Of a stretch of DNA of 64,000 bases, positions 1-11,919 are shown in pieces; the stretch's first letter is position 1; each line of letters begins with the position of its first letter. Made by a program: the position numbers and the translations under genes. Under the pieces are notes generated by a model that did not search any database, was not told where the DNA came from, and saw only the letters and a list, made by a program, of their open reading frames with translations. This DNA is from Brachyhypopomus gauderio (Eukaryota; Chordata; Actinopteri; Gymnotiformes; Hypopomidae): the NCBI RefSeq assembly GCF_052324685.1, contig NW_027506873.1, positions 2,301,999 through 2,365,998 of the forward strand. Direction: 5' to 3'.

Positions 1-197
1 GGGAGGATTTACGTGAAGGGAACCACCGTGTAGCCCAGACGCCCGTGTGGACACCGTCTCCCCCGCGACGTGCCCCGTGTGGCATCCGTTCACTCGCCCC
101 GGTGCGGTTCTGCACAGGGCTGGAGAGAGCTGGCCATCCACCCTCCATCGGTACCACAACCGGCTGGCCAATCCTATTTATTTAGATGCAAACAAAC

Positions 198-200
<3 letters not shown>

Positions 201-244
<44 letters not shown>
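201..244. repeat. (TA)n microsatellite
   Basis: About 22 uninterrupted TA dinucleotides. Short open frames across it translate to alternating Ile/Tyr and are not genes. Confidence 0.97.
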
Positions 245-249
<5 letters not shown>

Positions 250-1277
250 CTTCTCATAATCTGTGAGCGACTTGTGCATCAAACACGGACCGTGCACCAT
301 ATGAGAAGGAAGACATCGGCTCCTGCACGCTCCTACCTGCTCGTCGAATCTGTTAATTACGGCCTGGACCCATTCCACGGGTTTATGCGCCGCCATGGCC
401 GGCCGGGATGAACCCCAAAAGGGCTACGTGTAACTCCTGTATTAATACTGCCTCTTCTGCGATCTGCGACCCGCTAATCCTCGAATTCGGATGTCAGGGC
501 CGTGTAGAGGGGGTGGGTTGTTATTTTCTCTTTTTTTCATCAGAACCACCACCATGCCGCCATGACAGTGCCGGAAGTTTGAATCCTCTTTTCCAGTGAG
601 GCAGCAACACAGCAAAGCGGCTGCGATGGGAGCGCTACTGCGCATGCGCGGCCCTATGCAGTGTGTCTACGAGAAATCTTGAGTTGGGAGGATTGATACA
701 CACCAAAATAAAAAAAAATGTTTTTAGCAGTTTCTGTCGAATCACCTGTTACTCTAAAGGTGAAAATACTGCTCCTCCATGTCACCACAATCCATTAACC
801 TTATGCACTAAGTTAGGGAACTTTGAGCTTCCACAGATTACTGCAGGAAACAAACCCTATGAATAAGAACATAGCAAGTAGTGTCAACTGATTCACCGTC
901 CCTGTGGATAACGTCATCATGTTTACTTTCTGTTGTGTGTATGACATCAGGAGTATTATGGGCTAGATGGGATGTTAACTACCCTTTTAATACTTCCGGT
1001 ATTCTACATTTCTTCTCCCAGTGTTTCGTGTAAACGCGCACATGCCAAAGCGTTTCACTGCTGGCTGTACCGTGTATGAATAAGCGACAAATAAACTTCG
1101 AATTGATATGGTAAGACGTTCACACAAAAAGATTCAACCAGAATTTAGAGTAGTAGATATTGGCAAATGGGTCTCAAGATTAGCAAGACTGTGGAGCATT
1201 TGCAATACGAAGCCCTGATGAACGATCTAAGGTGGGCAATGTGACTAATGGAAACATATAGTGATGGCATCATACAG

Positions 1278-1325
<48 letters not shown>
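1278..1325. repeat. (CA)n microsatellite
   Basis: About 24 uninterrupted CA dinucleotides in intergenic DNA. Confidence 0.97.
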
Positions 1326-1328
<3 letters not shown>

Positions 1329-1476
1329 GTTCCTTTGAGGAGCCCGTCTGATGTCTGAAGTTTGTGTGAACTGGGTTTAGTTCTGATAAGGAATTACTTG
1401 GGGAATGTGGAAACCCCCTATTTCTGAATTGGCCAGTCATCTGTGAAGTTACCACAGGACCATCATCATCACACAT

Positions 1477-1635
1477 GGACGTAATTTTGATTTCAAAAGT
1501 GGGGGGGACATGGATTCGTCGCTATTTAAATATTTGGTTTTAACCGTAAAAACTGGGGGGGACGAAAACCGGCTTTTGAAAAAGTGGGGGGGACATGTCC
1601 CCCCTGTCCCCCCGTCCCCCCCCAAAATTACGTCC
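1477..1635. mobile_element. Short MITE-like element with GGACGTAATTTT ends
   Basis: The segment begins GGACGTAATTTT and ends AAAATTACGTCC, a 12-bp inverted repeat. The interior is rich in G runs followed by C runs. A related sequence occurs in reverse orientation at about 56,998-57,091, where the cgacgaat/atttaaat core and the ccggtttt motif recur. That makes it a dispersed non-autonomous element. Its superfamily could not be assigned. Confidence 0.65.
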
Positions 1636-2659
1636 GTGTCATCACAGCTCTAACCTGAGGACACTGTATTTACCTGCTTCTTCACTGTTCCCAACAGAAA
1701 CGTCGGTCTAAGGGTGGAACTGCTACCCACGTGGGGTTCGGGTTCATTCGATTACATGCAAGGCGACAGAACTTAGTGGAAAAAATCAGCATAAATATGT
1801 GAATTTCAAACTTTAATACATTGAAATATGATTAAATTCAACAAGAGTCTCAAGAAACAGCTGTGATTAAGACAATGTATTTTACAATACTGTATCAGAT
1901 TAAACTTCACAGGTTCATTGATCACACATTTCTTTAGTTAAAAAAAGCGTTTTAAATTAGTTTTGTCATACATTGCTATAGCCGATCACAGGCCCGTTGA
2001 CAGTCTTGCTGGGCATAGGCGGAGCCAAAGCAGGGGCCGGGGTGGCACTGGACCCCCCTGAATTCTGATTGGCCACCCCAAGTGCCCCCCCAGATGACTG
2101 ACATGTCACCGCATCGCACATCTTGTTGAGAGCCTGTTGCGTTTTGTAATCGGTAATAATACTCAATGCTCAATTTCATTTAAAACATGCAAGCAGCAGG
2201 CACGACGGAGAATTTTTTTCAAACGAACGTGTTGTGGCGAATTCCGAGTTCCCTCGTTTGCACACGCATAAAGACGCTACAGATGATATTCCGGAGTTAC
2301 AGTGATTATAACTTAGTTCACTGAGCACTCTAGTTTTGTCCTAACTAGATATTTAGACATAATACTGCTGTAATACTGCGATGTCGTGGTCCGAGGTGAA
2401 CTTCGGTATAGCCAGTGTGTATTTTATTTAAAATAATTAACACCCTTGAGCCAGTGTGGCTTTGGACATAGATAATGCAGTTTGCTGTGATGGATAATTA
2501 AAACCTAGCTCTTATTTATGTATAGAAACATAAATCGACAATATAATCTGTAGCGTCTTTATGCGGATAAACGAGGGTTGTCGGAATGCCCCACAACACC
2601 GGCTGACAGTAAAAAGTGTCGCACGTGAAATGCTACAGGCACCGTTCAGAAACTGATCA

Positions 2660-2765
2660 GGGGTGAGTTTCCCAAAACGTTCTTAGCGCTAAGTAACTTC
2701 GTAACCTCGTACATTTCATACGAGGTTACGAAGTAGCGCTAAGAACGTTTTGGGAAACTCACCCC
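2660..2765. mobile_element. Palindromic MITE (GGGGTGAGTTTCCC ends)
   Basis: A nearly perfect 106-bp hairpin. The left arm from GGGGTGAGTTTCCC through TTAGCGCTA and GTAACCTCGTA is mirrored by the right arm, around a short centre at about 2,709-2,718. A diverged second copy lies at 42,318-42,419, so this is a repeat family rather than a chance palindrome. Confidence 0.85.
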
Positions 2766-3639
2766 AGTTCAGTTAAATGGGTTCAGTTCAGTAGATATAT
2801 GCGGCTTTTAGCCCGGTGCAGCTTATAAAACATTTTACTTTCTTTTTTTTTAACTTTGTAGGTGCGGGTAATATTATGAATGAATTATATTATAATTTTA
2901 CATATTGTACATAAATAGTAAAAAAAGACACTTTTCTAGGAAAAATATTATACTACACATTACATCTACAGTGGTTTCTTTGCCCCGACTTAAGCTTGTG
3001 TGACCGTATCAGTGATGTAAGTTACTGAAAATATGTAGGCCTACTCAAATGGAATTAATTATTTCAAAAACAGTCACTCAATGATCGAGGGAATGCTGAA
3101 AGCAGCTTTCGTATTTCGTATATTTGGATTGTAAGATATGCCAGAAGTAGCACATCTGTGTTTTTACTTTTACATGTTGTACATTTTGCACATTGTTAAA
3201 AAACTGCAAATTTCATACACAAATCTGATCTCCTGCGTGTTTAAGATGTACTTGATATGAAAAGTATAACATTTACAGATTTTGATTGCAATTGAATGCT
3301 TTTCGTAAATATACATTGTCATAGTCTATGGACCCCCTAAAATAGCTTTGGCCACCCTCTGGCCACCCCAAGGATAAAAGTCTAGCTCCGCCACTGTTGC
3401 TGGGGCCCGGGACAAGAAAGTCCCCCCCCCCCCCCCCGGACGTCATTTGAATTTCCTCTGTAGCAGACAATCCTTGAGTTAGGTCATATAGTATATAATA
3501 TAGCCACACATCAAAGCTGTTTCTGACAGCTGACTGGTTTATACTTGACGCGGCGCGAGGGTTCGCGCGGCGAAAATGACGTAATTGCAGTGGCACCGCC
3601 CGTGCGCGAGGGCCTCACGCGCTGTCGATTCGGGAGGTC

Positions 3640-4133
3640 GTGCACTATGGCGTCAAAATAGGTCCTATCAAAAAACTGAATCCATAACCAAGAAATTACG
3701 TTTTGTAATTGAGAAAACTGTCGTTAATATTGAGAGTTAAAAAAGCAGGTTTGTAAACACAATCTTTATGTTTTTATGTGTGTGTGTAGAATGGGGTGGG
3801 TGGGCGGGGCTTAACTCCATCAGCCAATGACTGTGTAAATCCCGCCCACCTGTAAAATCAGGTCCAAAAGTCAAAAGCGAGAAACTTCTGGAGGTGAGAC
3901 CGAGACTGAGAGAAGCGCGAGCGAGAAAAGGCACAACGAAATGAAAATGGATTCTTCAAGAATATTAAACCCAAAATAGACTATTAAAAACATAAATATT
4001 CTGTTTACAAACCTGCTTTTTTAACTCTCAATATTAACGACAGTTTTCTCAATTACAAAACGTAATTTCTTGGTTGTGGATTCTGTTTTTTGATTCTCAA
4101 AACTATAGGACCTATTTTGACACCATAGTGCAC
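3640..4133. mobile_element. Non-autonomous DNA element with ~120-bp terminal inverted repeats
   Basis: The left end (3,640 to about 3,758, starting GTGCACTATGG) is repeated inverted at about 4,006-4,133 (ending CCATAGTGCAC) with few mismatches. The shared arm includes the aaattacgttttgtaattg and gttaatattgagagtt blocks. The unique centre has no transposase-like frame. Superfamily and target duplication were not determined. Confidence 0.8.
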
Positions 4134-4193
4134 CTCTCGACTTTTGTAACTTCACGCACGCCGCGCCTCAGCGCAATGAACAAAGTCGTGTTT

Positions 4194-4541
4194 GCAGGGT
4201 TCATACACCTTTATAAGGTGGAATTCAAGCACTTGCACGTCACTTTAAAGGTCCATTTCAATATTTTCCAGCACGTTAAACTTATTAAGTTAAATATTTA
4301 TACATATACTCGAAATAATTCGCTTTTTATCACATTATTTAATGGTTGTTTATTTTCAAAACGCCCAATCTTAACTTCTTCACGTTCTCTCATGTTTCGT
4401 CCTGGAATTACAAGAGGCTCGCATTTGTTAACGTAATACAAGATAACTGTTCAGTTAGATATTTGTTGTGAAACGAAGTAGTTACAATTTCAAGCATTTT
4501 CAAGTACTTTAGCCTAAATTCAAGCACTTTTCAAACCTGGA
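4194..4541. mobile_element. Probable hAT-like MITE remnant
   Basis: The segment starts CAGGGTTCATACACC. Near its other end lies an imperfect inverted counterpart, with gaattcaagcactt facing aaattcaagcacttttcaa. The ends resemble common fish hAT MITEs. The right terminus and target duplication are not clean. Confidence 0.4.
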
Positions 4542-5120
4542 ACACAATGTAACTTTAAAATTTGTCAGGTCAAATTTTTTCCTTTCTTTTCTGCGCTCCA
4601 GATTTCTGTATTTACTTTAACTATCCACCACTGTATTTCCCGCTGTTGGGCGGGTACCGGCCGGCTACAGTCGGTGCTGGATCAAACCTTTTTCCAGTGG
4701 GAGGCGGGGGTGTATGCACTTAATGGAAAATATGCAGATAGGTAAAAAACATATATATTTTAGCCATTGAGCTTATTTTGAGTACAGAATTTTATATTAA
4801 TGAAAGATTTCAAGATTATTAAAAAATTATAGACTTTAAATAAAAAATAAATTGCTGGGCTCTTTGATGGGCCCCCTTGGCCCTGGGGCCCGGGACAACA
4901 GACCCGGTTGTCCCCCCCTGTCGACGCGGCTGGCCGATCATTCTGTAAGCAGAAAAAACTAAGTTCATGTTTCCTCCCGTTCAACCTTTTATGAGATCAT
5001 TTACCAGTCTCATGCACCAAAATGGGTTCAGTTCAAAATGGGTTCAGTTCCCAAAGGGACATTTGGGAGGAAGAAGGCAGACTTGTTGCTCACTAGGACT
5101 GTATGAACGTCGCACGCAGA

Positions 5121-6052
5121 AAGGAGCACCAACACTAGTGAGAACAGCATGATGCTGGAGGAACAGTGCACATACTGTACAAAAGGAGCACCAACACTAG
5201 TGAGAACAGCATGATGCTGGAGGAACAGTGCACATACTGTACAAAAGGAGCACCAACACTAGTGAGAACAGCATGATGCTGGAGGAACAGTGCACATACT
5301 GTACAAAAGGAGCACTAACACTAGTGAGAACAGCATGAAGCTGGAGGAACAGTGCACATACTGTACAAAAGGAGCACCAACACTAGTGAGAACAGCATGA
5401 AGCTGGAGGAACAGTGCACATACTGTACAAAAGGAGCACCAACACTAGTGAGAACAGCATGATGCTGGAGGAACAGTGCACATACTGTACAAAAGGAGCA
5501 CTAACACTAGTGAGAACAGCATGATGCTGGAGGAACAGTGCACATACTGTACAAAAGGAGCACCAACACTAGTGAGAACAGCATGATGCTGGAGGAACAG
5601 TGCACATACTGTACAAAAGGAGCACCAACACTAGTGAGAACAGCATGATGCTGGAGGAACAGTGCACATACTGTACAAAAGGAGCACCAACACTAGTGAG
5701 AACAGCATGATGCTGGAGGAACAGTGCACATACTGTACAAAAGGAGCACTAACACTAGTGAGAACAGCATGATGCTGGAGGAACAGTGCACATACTGTAC
5801 AAAAGGAGCACTAACACTAGTGAGAACAGCATGAAGCTGGAGGAACAGTGCACATACTGTACAAAAGGAGCACCAACACTAGTGAGAACAGCATGATGCT
5901 GGAGGAACAGTGCACATACTGTACAAAAGGAGCACTAACACTAGTGAGAACAGCATGATGCTGGAGGAACAGTGCACATACTGTACAAAAGGAGCACCAA
6001 CACTAGTGAGAACAGCATGAAGCTGGAGGAACAGTGCACATACTGTACAAAA
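5121..6052. repeat. 62-bp minisatellite, ~15 copies
   Basis: A 62-bp unit beginning aaggagcaccaacactagtg and ending catactgtacaa is repeated head to tail about 15 times. Copies differ at a few fixed positions (cacc/cact, gatgc/gaagc). The phase is constant and no spacer sequence lies between units. Confidence 0.97.
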
Positions 6053-6795
6053 CCGATCCTGGAGGAAACCCCCTATCTTAAGAAATATGAATCGGTTAAA
6101 GGGGCAGTTAAACTAGCCTGTGTAAGCACTAAATCAGCATAATCAGCACAAGCATGTTTTCTTAGCACTATACAAAACGATATCAATGATTTTATTTACT
6201 TGACCCTGACCAAACCGTTACTTCAATGGGCCTGTACAAACTCATTTAGCATACATGAAAATTATGAGTCTGATTTGTCGGTAAGTAGCATTTGGAAATT
6301 ATTGGTGTTTGATTTTAATACAGGTGGTTATTAATACTTCAAAAGATGAGAATCATGTACCATAGCAATCCATATAAAAAGGCTAATAAAACAGAGCAAC
6401 TCTTCCCTTAAAGGAGTTTATTGAATATACCCGCAGAATACAAGGGAAAGCCTGTCCCTTGCAGGTCATGGCAGGCATAACCACAAGTGTGTGTCTACGC
6501 ATCAGATTCTTATGTAAATGTTAGATGCATAATTAGCATGTCAGAGAAATCACAAGATAATTCATTAATAGATTATTCAAATAGGTGATGTTCTATATGA
6601 GACCTGAGATTTGCTTTGCAAATTTACTGCAGAAGCAGTATGAAGCAAACGCATACAGTAAGCAAACAAGCTGAACTGAACAACTCTGAGTGATAAAAAA
6701 AAAAAACTAACATTAAGTACATCGGGCTTTGCATTGCAACTAGTGTATTTGTGTCTTTGAAAATATCCTGAAAACATTATCCAAAACTGAGCACA

Positions 6796-6801
6796 TTTAT
6801 T
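6796..6801 (-). promoter_or_regulatory. Polyadenylation signal AATAAA of the galectin gene
   Basis: The minus strand reads AATAAA about 100 bases after the galectin stop codon at 6,903-6,905. This is the first canonical hexamer downstream and gives a plausible short 3' UTR. Confidence 0.55.
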
Positions 6802-6902
6802 ACGTTTCATTAAAACATTTAAAAATTATAATGCCCAACGATCACTTTTAGATCAATGTCTTGATGCAGAATCAATATCTTCCGGATGACGTCCATTGAT
6901 TT

Positions 6903-8125
6903 TTACACCATTACATAAGTCAAGCTAATATTACCGTCGACCTCCAAGATGTCAATTTCCTGAAACAGGAAGTAACGGTGGTTGTAAGTGAACATTTGTA
7001 CACCGTTGACCATGATCTTGTAGCATGGGTTGTCACATATGATGGACACCTGAAATAGATCATTTAGTAAATTAACCGTTATTAGGTCCAACCACTCATG
7101 CCACACGATCTGATCACAGACGCTACGTGATGTGGACAAAGTGTTGGGAGGAGTTGCGCACCTCGAAGGGCTGGCCTCTGGAGAAGGGCACGCCCCCACC
7201 CCGCTCCTCCGCCCCCCACCGCTCCTGCAGCAGGCTGTTCCGCACCACCACGCCCTCGTTGAAGCGCGGGTTGAAGTGAAATGCGAGGCCAGAGCTGAAA
7301 CGCAGGTTGATGCAAAACCTGGAGGAAAATGGTAGAAACTTCAATAAACACCACCTGTTAATACTCCGCTTGGCCAAAAGTATGTGGACACCCCTCCCAA
7401 TTATTGACTTCAGGTATTTCATCCATACACCCTTCATGCTTCTGCTAGCGGGCCGCCCAATGTAGGATGGGTTCCCTTTTGAGTCTTGGTCGTCGTCCCA
7501 AGGTTTCTTCCTAATCTCTGCCTAGGGAGTTTTTCCTTGCCACTGTTGCCCCTGGCTTGCTCATTATGGATCTGGACCCATGCAATTGTAAAGCCACTTT
7601 GTGACAACATGCGTTGTAAATAGCGCTATATAAATACATTTGACTTTGACATCCATCCATGAAATCGAACACATAGCTTTGCAATGTCTACAAGCGCTGG
7701 CTGGTTGAGCCGAAGAGCGCAGTGGTTTTAAACCAACCACGGTTGAAGCACGCTGCCTTCGCCACAAGTCAGTTCTGGAAGTTTCTGATCAGCTAGATCA
7801 TCACCCACCCAATTCCATAGTACTTTGATTTTCAAACGGTGTTAAAACTGTGGCAAACGGCATTAAAACTATGATGGTCAGTTGTCCACATACATTTGGC
7901 CATACAGTGCATGTTACTGCTTTCACTGAACCTCAGTAAAACATATTAATATCAATGATGTGTTGCAAACAACATTTGCCCAGAACTTTGCAGGTGTTTC
8001 GTGAATCTTTGTAGTGCTCATGACATCTGTGTGCACCTGTCTGCATTGTGGTTGACAACACCTTGGACCATAATCATTTTTCCTGGGCACAATCCACCTT
8101 GGATAATGGCTTTGTAAGGCAAAAC
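6903..8125 (-). CDS. lgals9: Galectin exons 8-10: C-terminal carbohydrate-recognition domain
   Basis: Exon 8125-8037 is again exactly 89 bases and encodes the IIQGGL...MIMVQG strands. Exon 7318-7162 carries FHFNPRF and WGAEER. Exon 7049-6903 encodes [16 protein letters not shown] through the C-terminus, ending [14 protein letters not shown] then TAA. The mirrored exon structure of the two CRDs supports the tandem-duplication origin of the family. Confidence 0.92.
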
Positions 8126-9927
8126 CTATGGAGACATGAAAAACTACATATGATAAAAAAAACTATACATGATAAAAATACTACCACGTTTTATACCCCC
8201 TTTTTTAAGGCTATACATGGTTGTCCAATCATGAACAGCACACACTTTATATCTTCTTAAGTAAGAGACATTTAGTAAAAAGGTACAGACAATTTGGTAC
8301 AGCAACTGAAGCTCTAACATAGCACACGTCGTTTGGAAAAGCCCATATGCAGTGCATTGTGGGATGTGTAGTTCTTACATATTGTGGAGGACAGTAAGGA
8401 GGAGGATGTGACTGTGAAGACAAACAGAATGTGTTAAGAGAGATGATACATTCTAATTCCAGTAATATAAAATAATAAACAAAAATAACAATCAAAAGTT
8501 TTATTAATAAAATCTAAACAATTACATCTAAACCTAATCTAAAAATATTTTCCAAAAGAAGAAGACCTGTCATGATCTTGTATGATCTTGAGCTAATCAC
8601 AAAATACAGACGGCTGGAACAACAAACTTTCTTAATTTGCATGCATGCATCACTGAAGTAGAACCAGAAAAAAGCATTTACCTAAAATAAAATTTAAACT
8701 AAACTAAAGAACTTAAATAAAGAGAAAGCATCAAAGCTTACTGTAGGCTGGGGTGGACCCCATCCACCCCTCGGCGGCATTGTACAGGGTGAAAAGTTCT
8801 GCGCTTTGTTTTTGCTCCTATTTCGCTGTAAATGAAATAAGTTTTTTTGTGTCTGTGTCTTTGTGTGTAATGGCAACAAGCTGAAAATGTTTCCTTAACA
8901 GCACTTTGTGTTATTATGCCATTGAATAACTACCTGGTGTGGAAAGCCGGGCTCTAGGATGTCAGGAGTCTGTAATAAAGAATCACACAATTAAATGGGT
9001 GCATTTCACAGCCGACAACGTCCTCCCATATATTTGCTGTTGGCAAATACTTACTGTTGGATTTTGGAACTCAATGGACTCGATCTCTACGCCTCCGTCC
9101 ACTGAAACTGCGTTCACACGAGACACAGAGAGACGGTGCAAGTACTCCATGAAATGGGTTCCGTTGACTATTACCTAACAGTGTCACAAGAACGAGTCGA
9201 TTCAGTTATGATGTGCCTGTGATGCACAACACGTGCCAGCTGTCGCGAAACATGCAACGTGATCGTGAAGCTGCAGGATCTTCTTTCTTACGGAATACGA
9301 ATCACGGTTAACCAGGAAGGTGAGAACGAAGCTCGCGCCTCGGGGGAGCGGGCCGGTTCTGCTCCGTTCCTCCGAACCCCAGGAGCCCTGGAAGGTGTTG
9401 CAGACCACATAACTCGACCACTTGCTGTAGCGGGGGTTGAAGTGGAGGGCTATGTCCGTCGACCCCACAGTACCACGTTGCAAATTTACATTAAAGCTGT
9501 TAAAACAATTCAAAACGGTAACGGTTAATTGAGCACTTTTTATAAAACGGACTGCATGAATACATCTCGTGTAGCTCACCTCTCTGCTCCTGGGAGAACT
9601 CTACCTTTTATCGTGATAGACTTTCCTTCGAACAGGCCTCCCTTAATTTGACCCGTAAATGGGAGTTTCTACCAGGAAAAGCATTCAGCTACACATCATT
9701 TTTTACTTCATGAACCAGCAGAACCGTTTAGCAAAACAATTCCGCCACACCTTTCATGCAGAAAGCATCATACATTTTATTCTTTGCGCTGCGAAGACTA
9801 TGGGGCGTCTTACGGACAGCGAATTAAATTAATGAAACATACCACACATTAAAACATGTAAAAAAATGGTAACTTTGATGTAGATTGAAGCACTTACTGG
9901 ATTCAGATAAGAGTATTGTTGAGCCAT
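6903..9927 (-). CDS. lgals9: Galectin-9-like tandem-repeat galectin (complete, 10 exons)
   Basis: A beta-galactoside-binding lectin of the tandem-repeat type. Family members act in the cytosol and, after unconventional secretion, outside the cell in immune signalling. Coding exons: 9927-9898, 9668-9580, 9496-9292, 9174-9055, 8969-8934, 8825-8742, 8411-8379, 8125-8037, 7318-7162, 7049-6903. All junctions are GT-AG and phases join to one 990-base frame (329 aa; human galectin-9 isoforms are about 323-355). The protein starts [10 protein letters not shown] with no signal peptide, as expected. CRD1 (about residues 11-148) and CRD2 (200-329) flank a proline-rich linker (149-199). Both CRDs keep the sugar-binding set: H58, N60, R62, N73, W79, E82, R84 and H243, N245, R247, N256, W263, E266, R268. 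It lies directly downstream of KSR1 on the same strand, as in human. Galectin-4 or -8 is less likely on linker, C-terminus and synteny. Confidence 0.93.
7359..7907. mobile_element. Decayed Tc1/mariner-type element in galectin intron 8, containing a LINE 3' end
   Basis: The left end TTGGCCAAAAGTATGTGGAC (from about 7,370) is mirrored at about 7,886-7,905 (GTCCACATACATTTGGCCAT), as in short Tc1-like elements of fish. The interior 7,438-7,650 matches the familiar teleost LINE tail: the cctagggagtttttccttgc segment, then gcgctatataaatacatttga. No transposase frame remains. Confidence 0.6.
8379..8969 (-). CDS. lgals9: Galectin exons 5-7: interdomain linker
   Basis: Three small exons in phase 0: 8969-8934 (12 codons), 8825-8742 (28 codons, containing [12 protein letters not shown]) and 8411-8379 (11 codons, [11 protein letters not shown]). 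Each has a clear acceptor (TTACAG, TTACAG, TTCACAG) and a GTAGTT, GTAAGC or GTAAGA donor. Because all three are multiples of three, they could be skipped without breaking the frame. Galectin-9 is known for linker-length splice isoforms. Confidence 0.85.
9055..9668 (-). CDS. lgals9: Galectin exons 2-4: N-terminal carbohydrate-recognition domain
   Basis: Exon 9668-9580 (89 bases, the usual size for a galectin F-strand exon) encodes the GGL...GKSITIKG strand region. Exon 9496-9292 carries HFNPR and WGSEER. Exon 9174-9055 encodes [15 protein letters not shown] and the closing strands. Junction phases are 2 (AG|C), 0 and 0. The donor of the middle exon is GTAAGA and that of the last is GTAAGT. Confidence 0.92.
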
Positions 9928-10130
9928 CTCAGTGGTGAACTGTCAGAACTGAATTACACCGTAGACAAGGTGCAAAGGTTTAACCACGAAGGCTGTTCGC
10001 TTTCGATTTACCTGTATAGGTGTAACTTATCTTATCACTACATTTTTTCATGCTGTTTAATTTGGCAAATGTCCATAATTCCTTCAAATATGACATCCAC
10101 GCACAACCACAGGCACTTTACAGGCTTTGT

Positions 10131-10136
10131 TTTATT
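10131..10136 (-). promoter_or_regulatory. Candidate KSR1 polyadenylation signal AATAAA
   Basis: AATAAA reads on the minus strand about 2.2 kb after the KSR1 stop and about 200 bases before the galectin start codon. It would place the whole 11.2-kb minisatellite inside the 3' UTR. This is inferred from position only. Confidence 0.3.
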
Positions 10137-11016
10137 GTTTTCGAGGATGAAAACAGACAACATGTACATGTATACAGAATGATAGCCACATGCAATACAA
10201 AAATATGAATTTGTACATGACAACATGTATTCACCCATTCTAAAAAATTTACATTTTTACAGTGCATTTGTACATTAAAAAATATAAAGATATATACATC
10301 TGAAATAGGAGATCAGTTCTTATTCAAAAATGTCATGATGTGCATTATATATAAAAGTTTCATATAAATATTAAAAGAACGGCTGGCTGTACAATAAATA
10401 AATCAGATTTATACATGTATATTTTACACTTTGACATTTCCATACCACAAATACTCCAGTCTTTTACAGGAATTAACCCATATATTTTTAACACATTACA
10501 CACACACATGCACACACACACACTCACTCACACACATACACAAAAACACAAGCACCCACAATACCCATCAACACACAAACTCGCACGAGAGGTAATGTTA
10601 ACGGTACTTGGAATGGAACATGGCCATGCTTTCTGTAACCAAAGCAGAAGGACGTCGTTGGACACTAAATGTAATCAGCTGAAAACTGAAAAATTAAAAC
10701 TAAAGTTGAGAAGACAACCATGCTTCTCAATGGTTGACTGAGAGCAAGCACAGCGAACAGTCATTAGGGGTGGACCAGTGGGGTATCAAAATGGGCTCCT
10801 TGAACACAGACACTCAATTTCTATCTGGAAAACCTTCACTGGCTTTGGCGATTCTTTCACTGCTTTCTGAAGAGACCGTGGCTCTGTGTCTGCCAACAGT
10901 TCGAGTTCATTCAGAATTGCTTTCCTACACTCTGTTAAGGAGATATTTTGGGGCCAGTGATACTACGCAGCCAGAGAAGCAAACAAGGGTGTGACAGGAT
11001 CTGACCCCATGTCCGT

Positions 11017-11021
<5 letters not shown>

Positions 11022-11055
<34 letters not shown>

Positions 11056-11077
11056 GAGAGGGAGAGAGAGAGAGAAA
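11022..11077. repeat. (GA)n microsatellite
   Basis: AG dinucleotide run, with two GGAAGAG/GGGAG interruptions near its distal end. Confidence 0.9.
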
Positions 11078-11197
11078 CAGTATAAGAGAAAGAGGCAATA
11101 TCACACAGCGTTTAAGGAGACAGAAGCAATGTAAGACCACTGAAGAAGCTAGGGAGAATTTGTGGCCACCTCCACCCGCGAATGCTTCACACGCCTG

Positions 11198-11525
11198 CCT
11201 CGGACACGGTGTCTCGCCTGCCTCGGACACGGTGTCTCACCTGCCTCGGACACGGTGTCTCGCCAGGCCTCGGACACGGTGTCTCGCCAGGCCTCGGACA
11301 CGGTGTCTCGCCAGGCCTCGGACACGGTGTCTCGCCTGCCTCGGACACGGTGTCTCGCCTGCCTCAGACACGGTGTCTCGCCTGCCTCAGACACGGTGTC
11401 TCGCCAAGCCTCGGACACGGTGTCTCGCCAAGCCTCGGACACGGTGTCTCGCCTGCCTCGGACACGGTGTCTCGCCTGCCTCGGACACGGTGTCTCGCCA
11501 AGCCTCGGACACAGTGGTCTCGCCA
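11198..11525. repeat. 23/24-bp GC-rich minisatellite, ~14 copies
   Basis: The unit is cctcggacacggtgtctcgc plus ctg, cagg or caag. The 23-base and 24-base variants alternate in blocks, so open frames run through in several frames on both strands. Those frames are not genes. Many CpG sites occur per unit. Confidence 0.95.
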
Positions 11526-11774
11526 GGCCTCGGCGTCCCTGTGGGTTTGGGGGGGGGGGGTTGGGCGCCTCCCACCGGTCAGGCGCTACAGCCCGCGGCT
11601 CCGGTTCCAGCCAAGACACCGAGTGCCAGAGACGGTGAGTCCAAAAGAGACACAGGGGGAGCCGCCGACGCTAACTCCTGCGGGTGGGGGAGGGGTGGGG
11701 TGGGGGGGGGGGGCAGAAGGGAAGCTCAAGGCCCCCTTCCCCTCGTTTCTCCCCTGGGGGAGCGAGAGGAAGCG

Positions 11775-11919
11775 TTAAAGGCAGGGGTGTGGGGAGGCAG
11801 AGCAGCAGAATTGGGTCTGGCACATGCAGGCCGTGTCCTCCAGGTCCAGCAGAGTCACGGAGCTCAGCACGCATGCAAGGCGGAGCCGGATCTCACTCGC
11901 CTCGGGTTCAGACAGATGG
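11775..11919 (-). other. Possible alternative KSR1 terminal exon
   Basis: The last KSR1 exon contains a strong internal donor (GCAGA|GTACGT, exon end 12,377). A minus-strand acceptor GGCTGTAG precedes 11,919. Joining them keeps frame and would replace the short ending (Tyr-Val-Ser) with 48 residues containing LSEPEASEIRLRLA, then TAA at 11,775. In-frame joining has a one-in-three chance by luck. The sequence does not resemble the human KSR1 tail as I remember it. Confidence 0.18.

Larger units (their letters stand above)
1..6795. other. Intergenic stretch without recognised gene
   Basis: No exon with coherent splice sites and family similarity was seen on either strand. The stretch holds an AT microsatellite, a CA microsatellite, several inverted-repeat MITE-like elements and a 62-bp minisatellite, each listed separately. 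In human the gene beyond galectin-9 is NOS2. No NOS2-like coding sequence was recognised here. Confidence 0.6.

Noticed and set aside
5121..6052. CRISPR-like regular array
   Set aside because: Repeats are contiguous with no unique spacers and the genome is vertebrate; it is a minisatellite. The same applies to 21,631-22,569.
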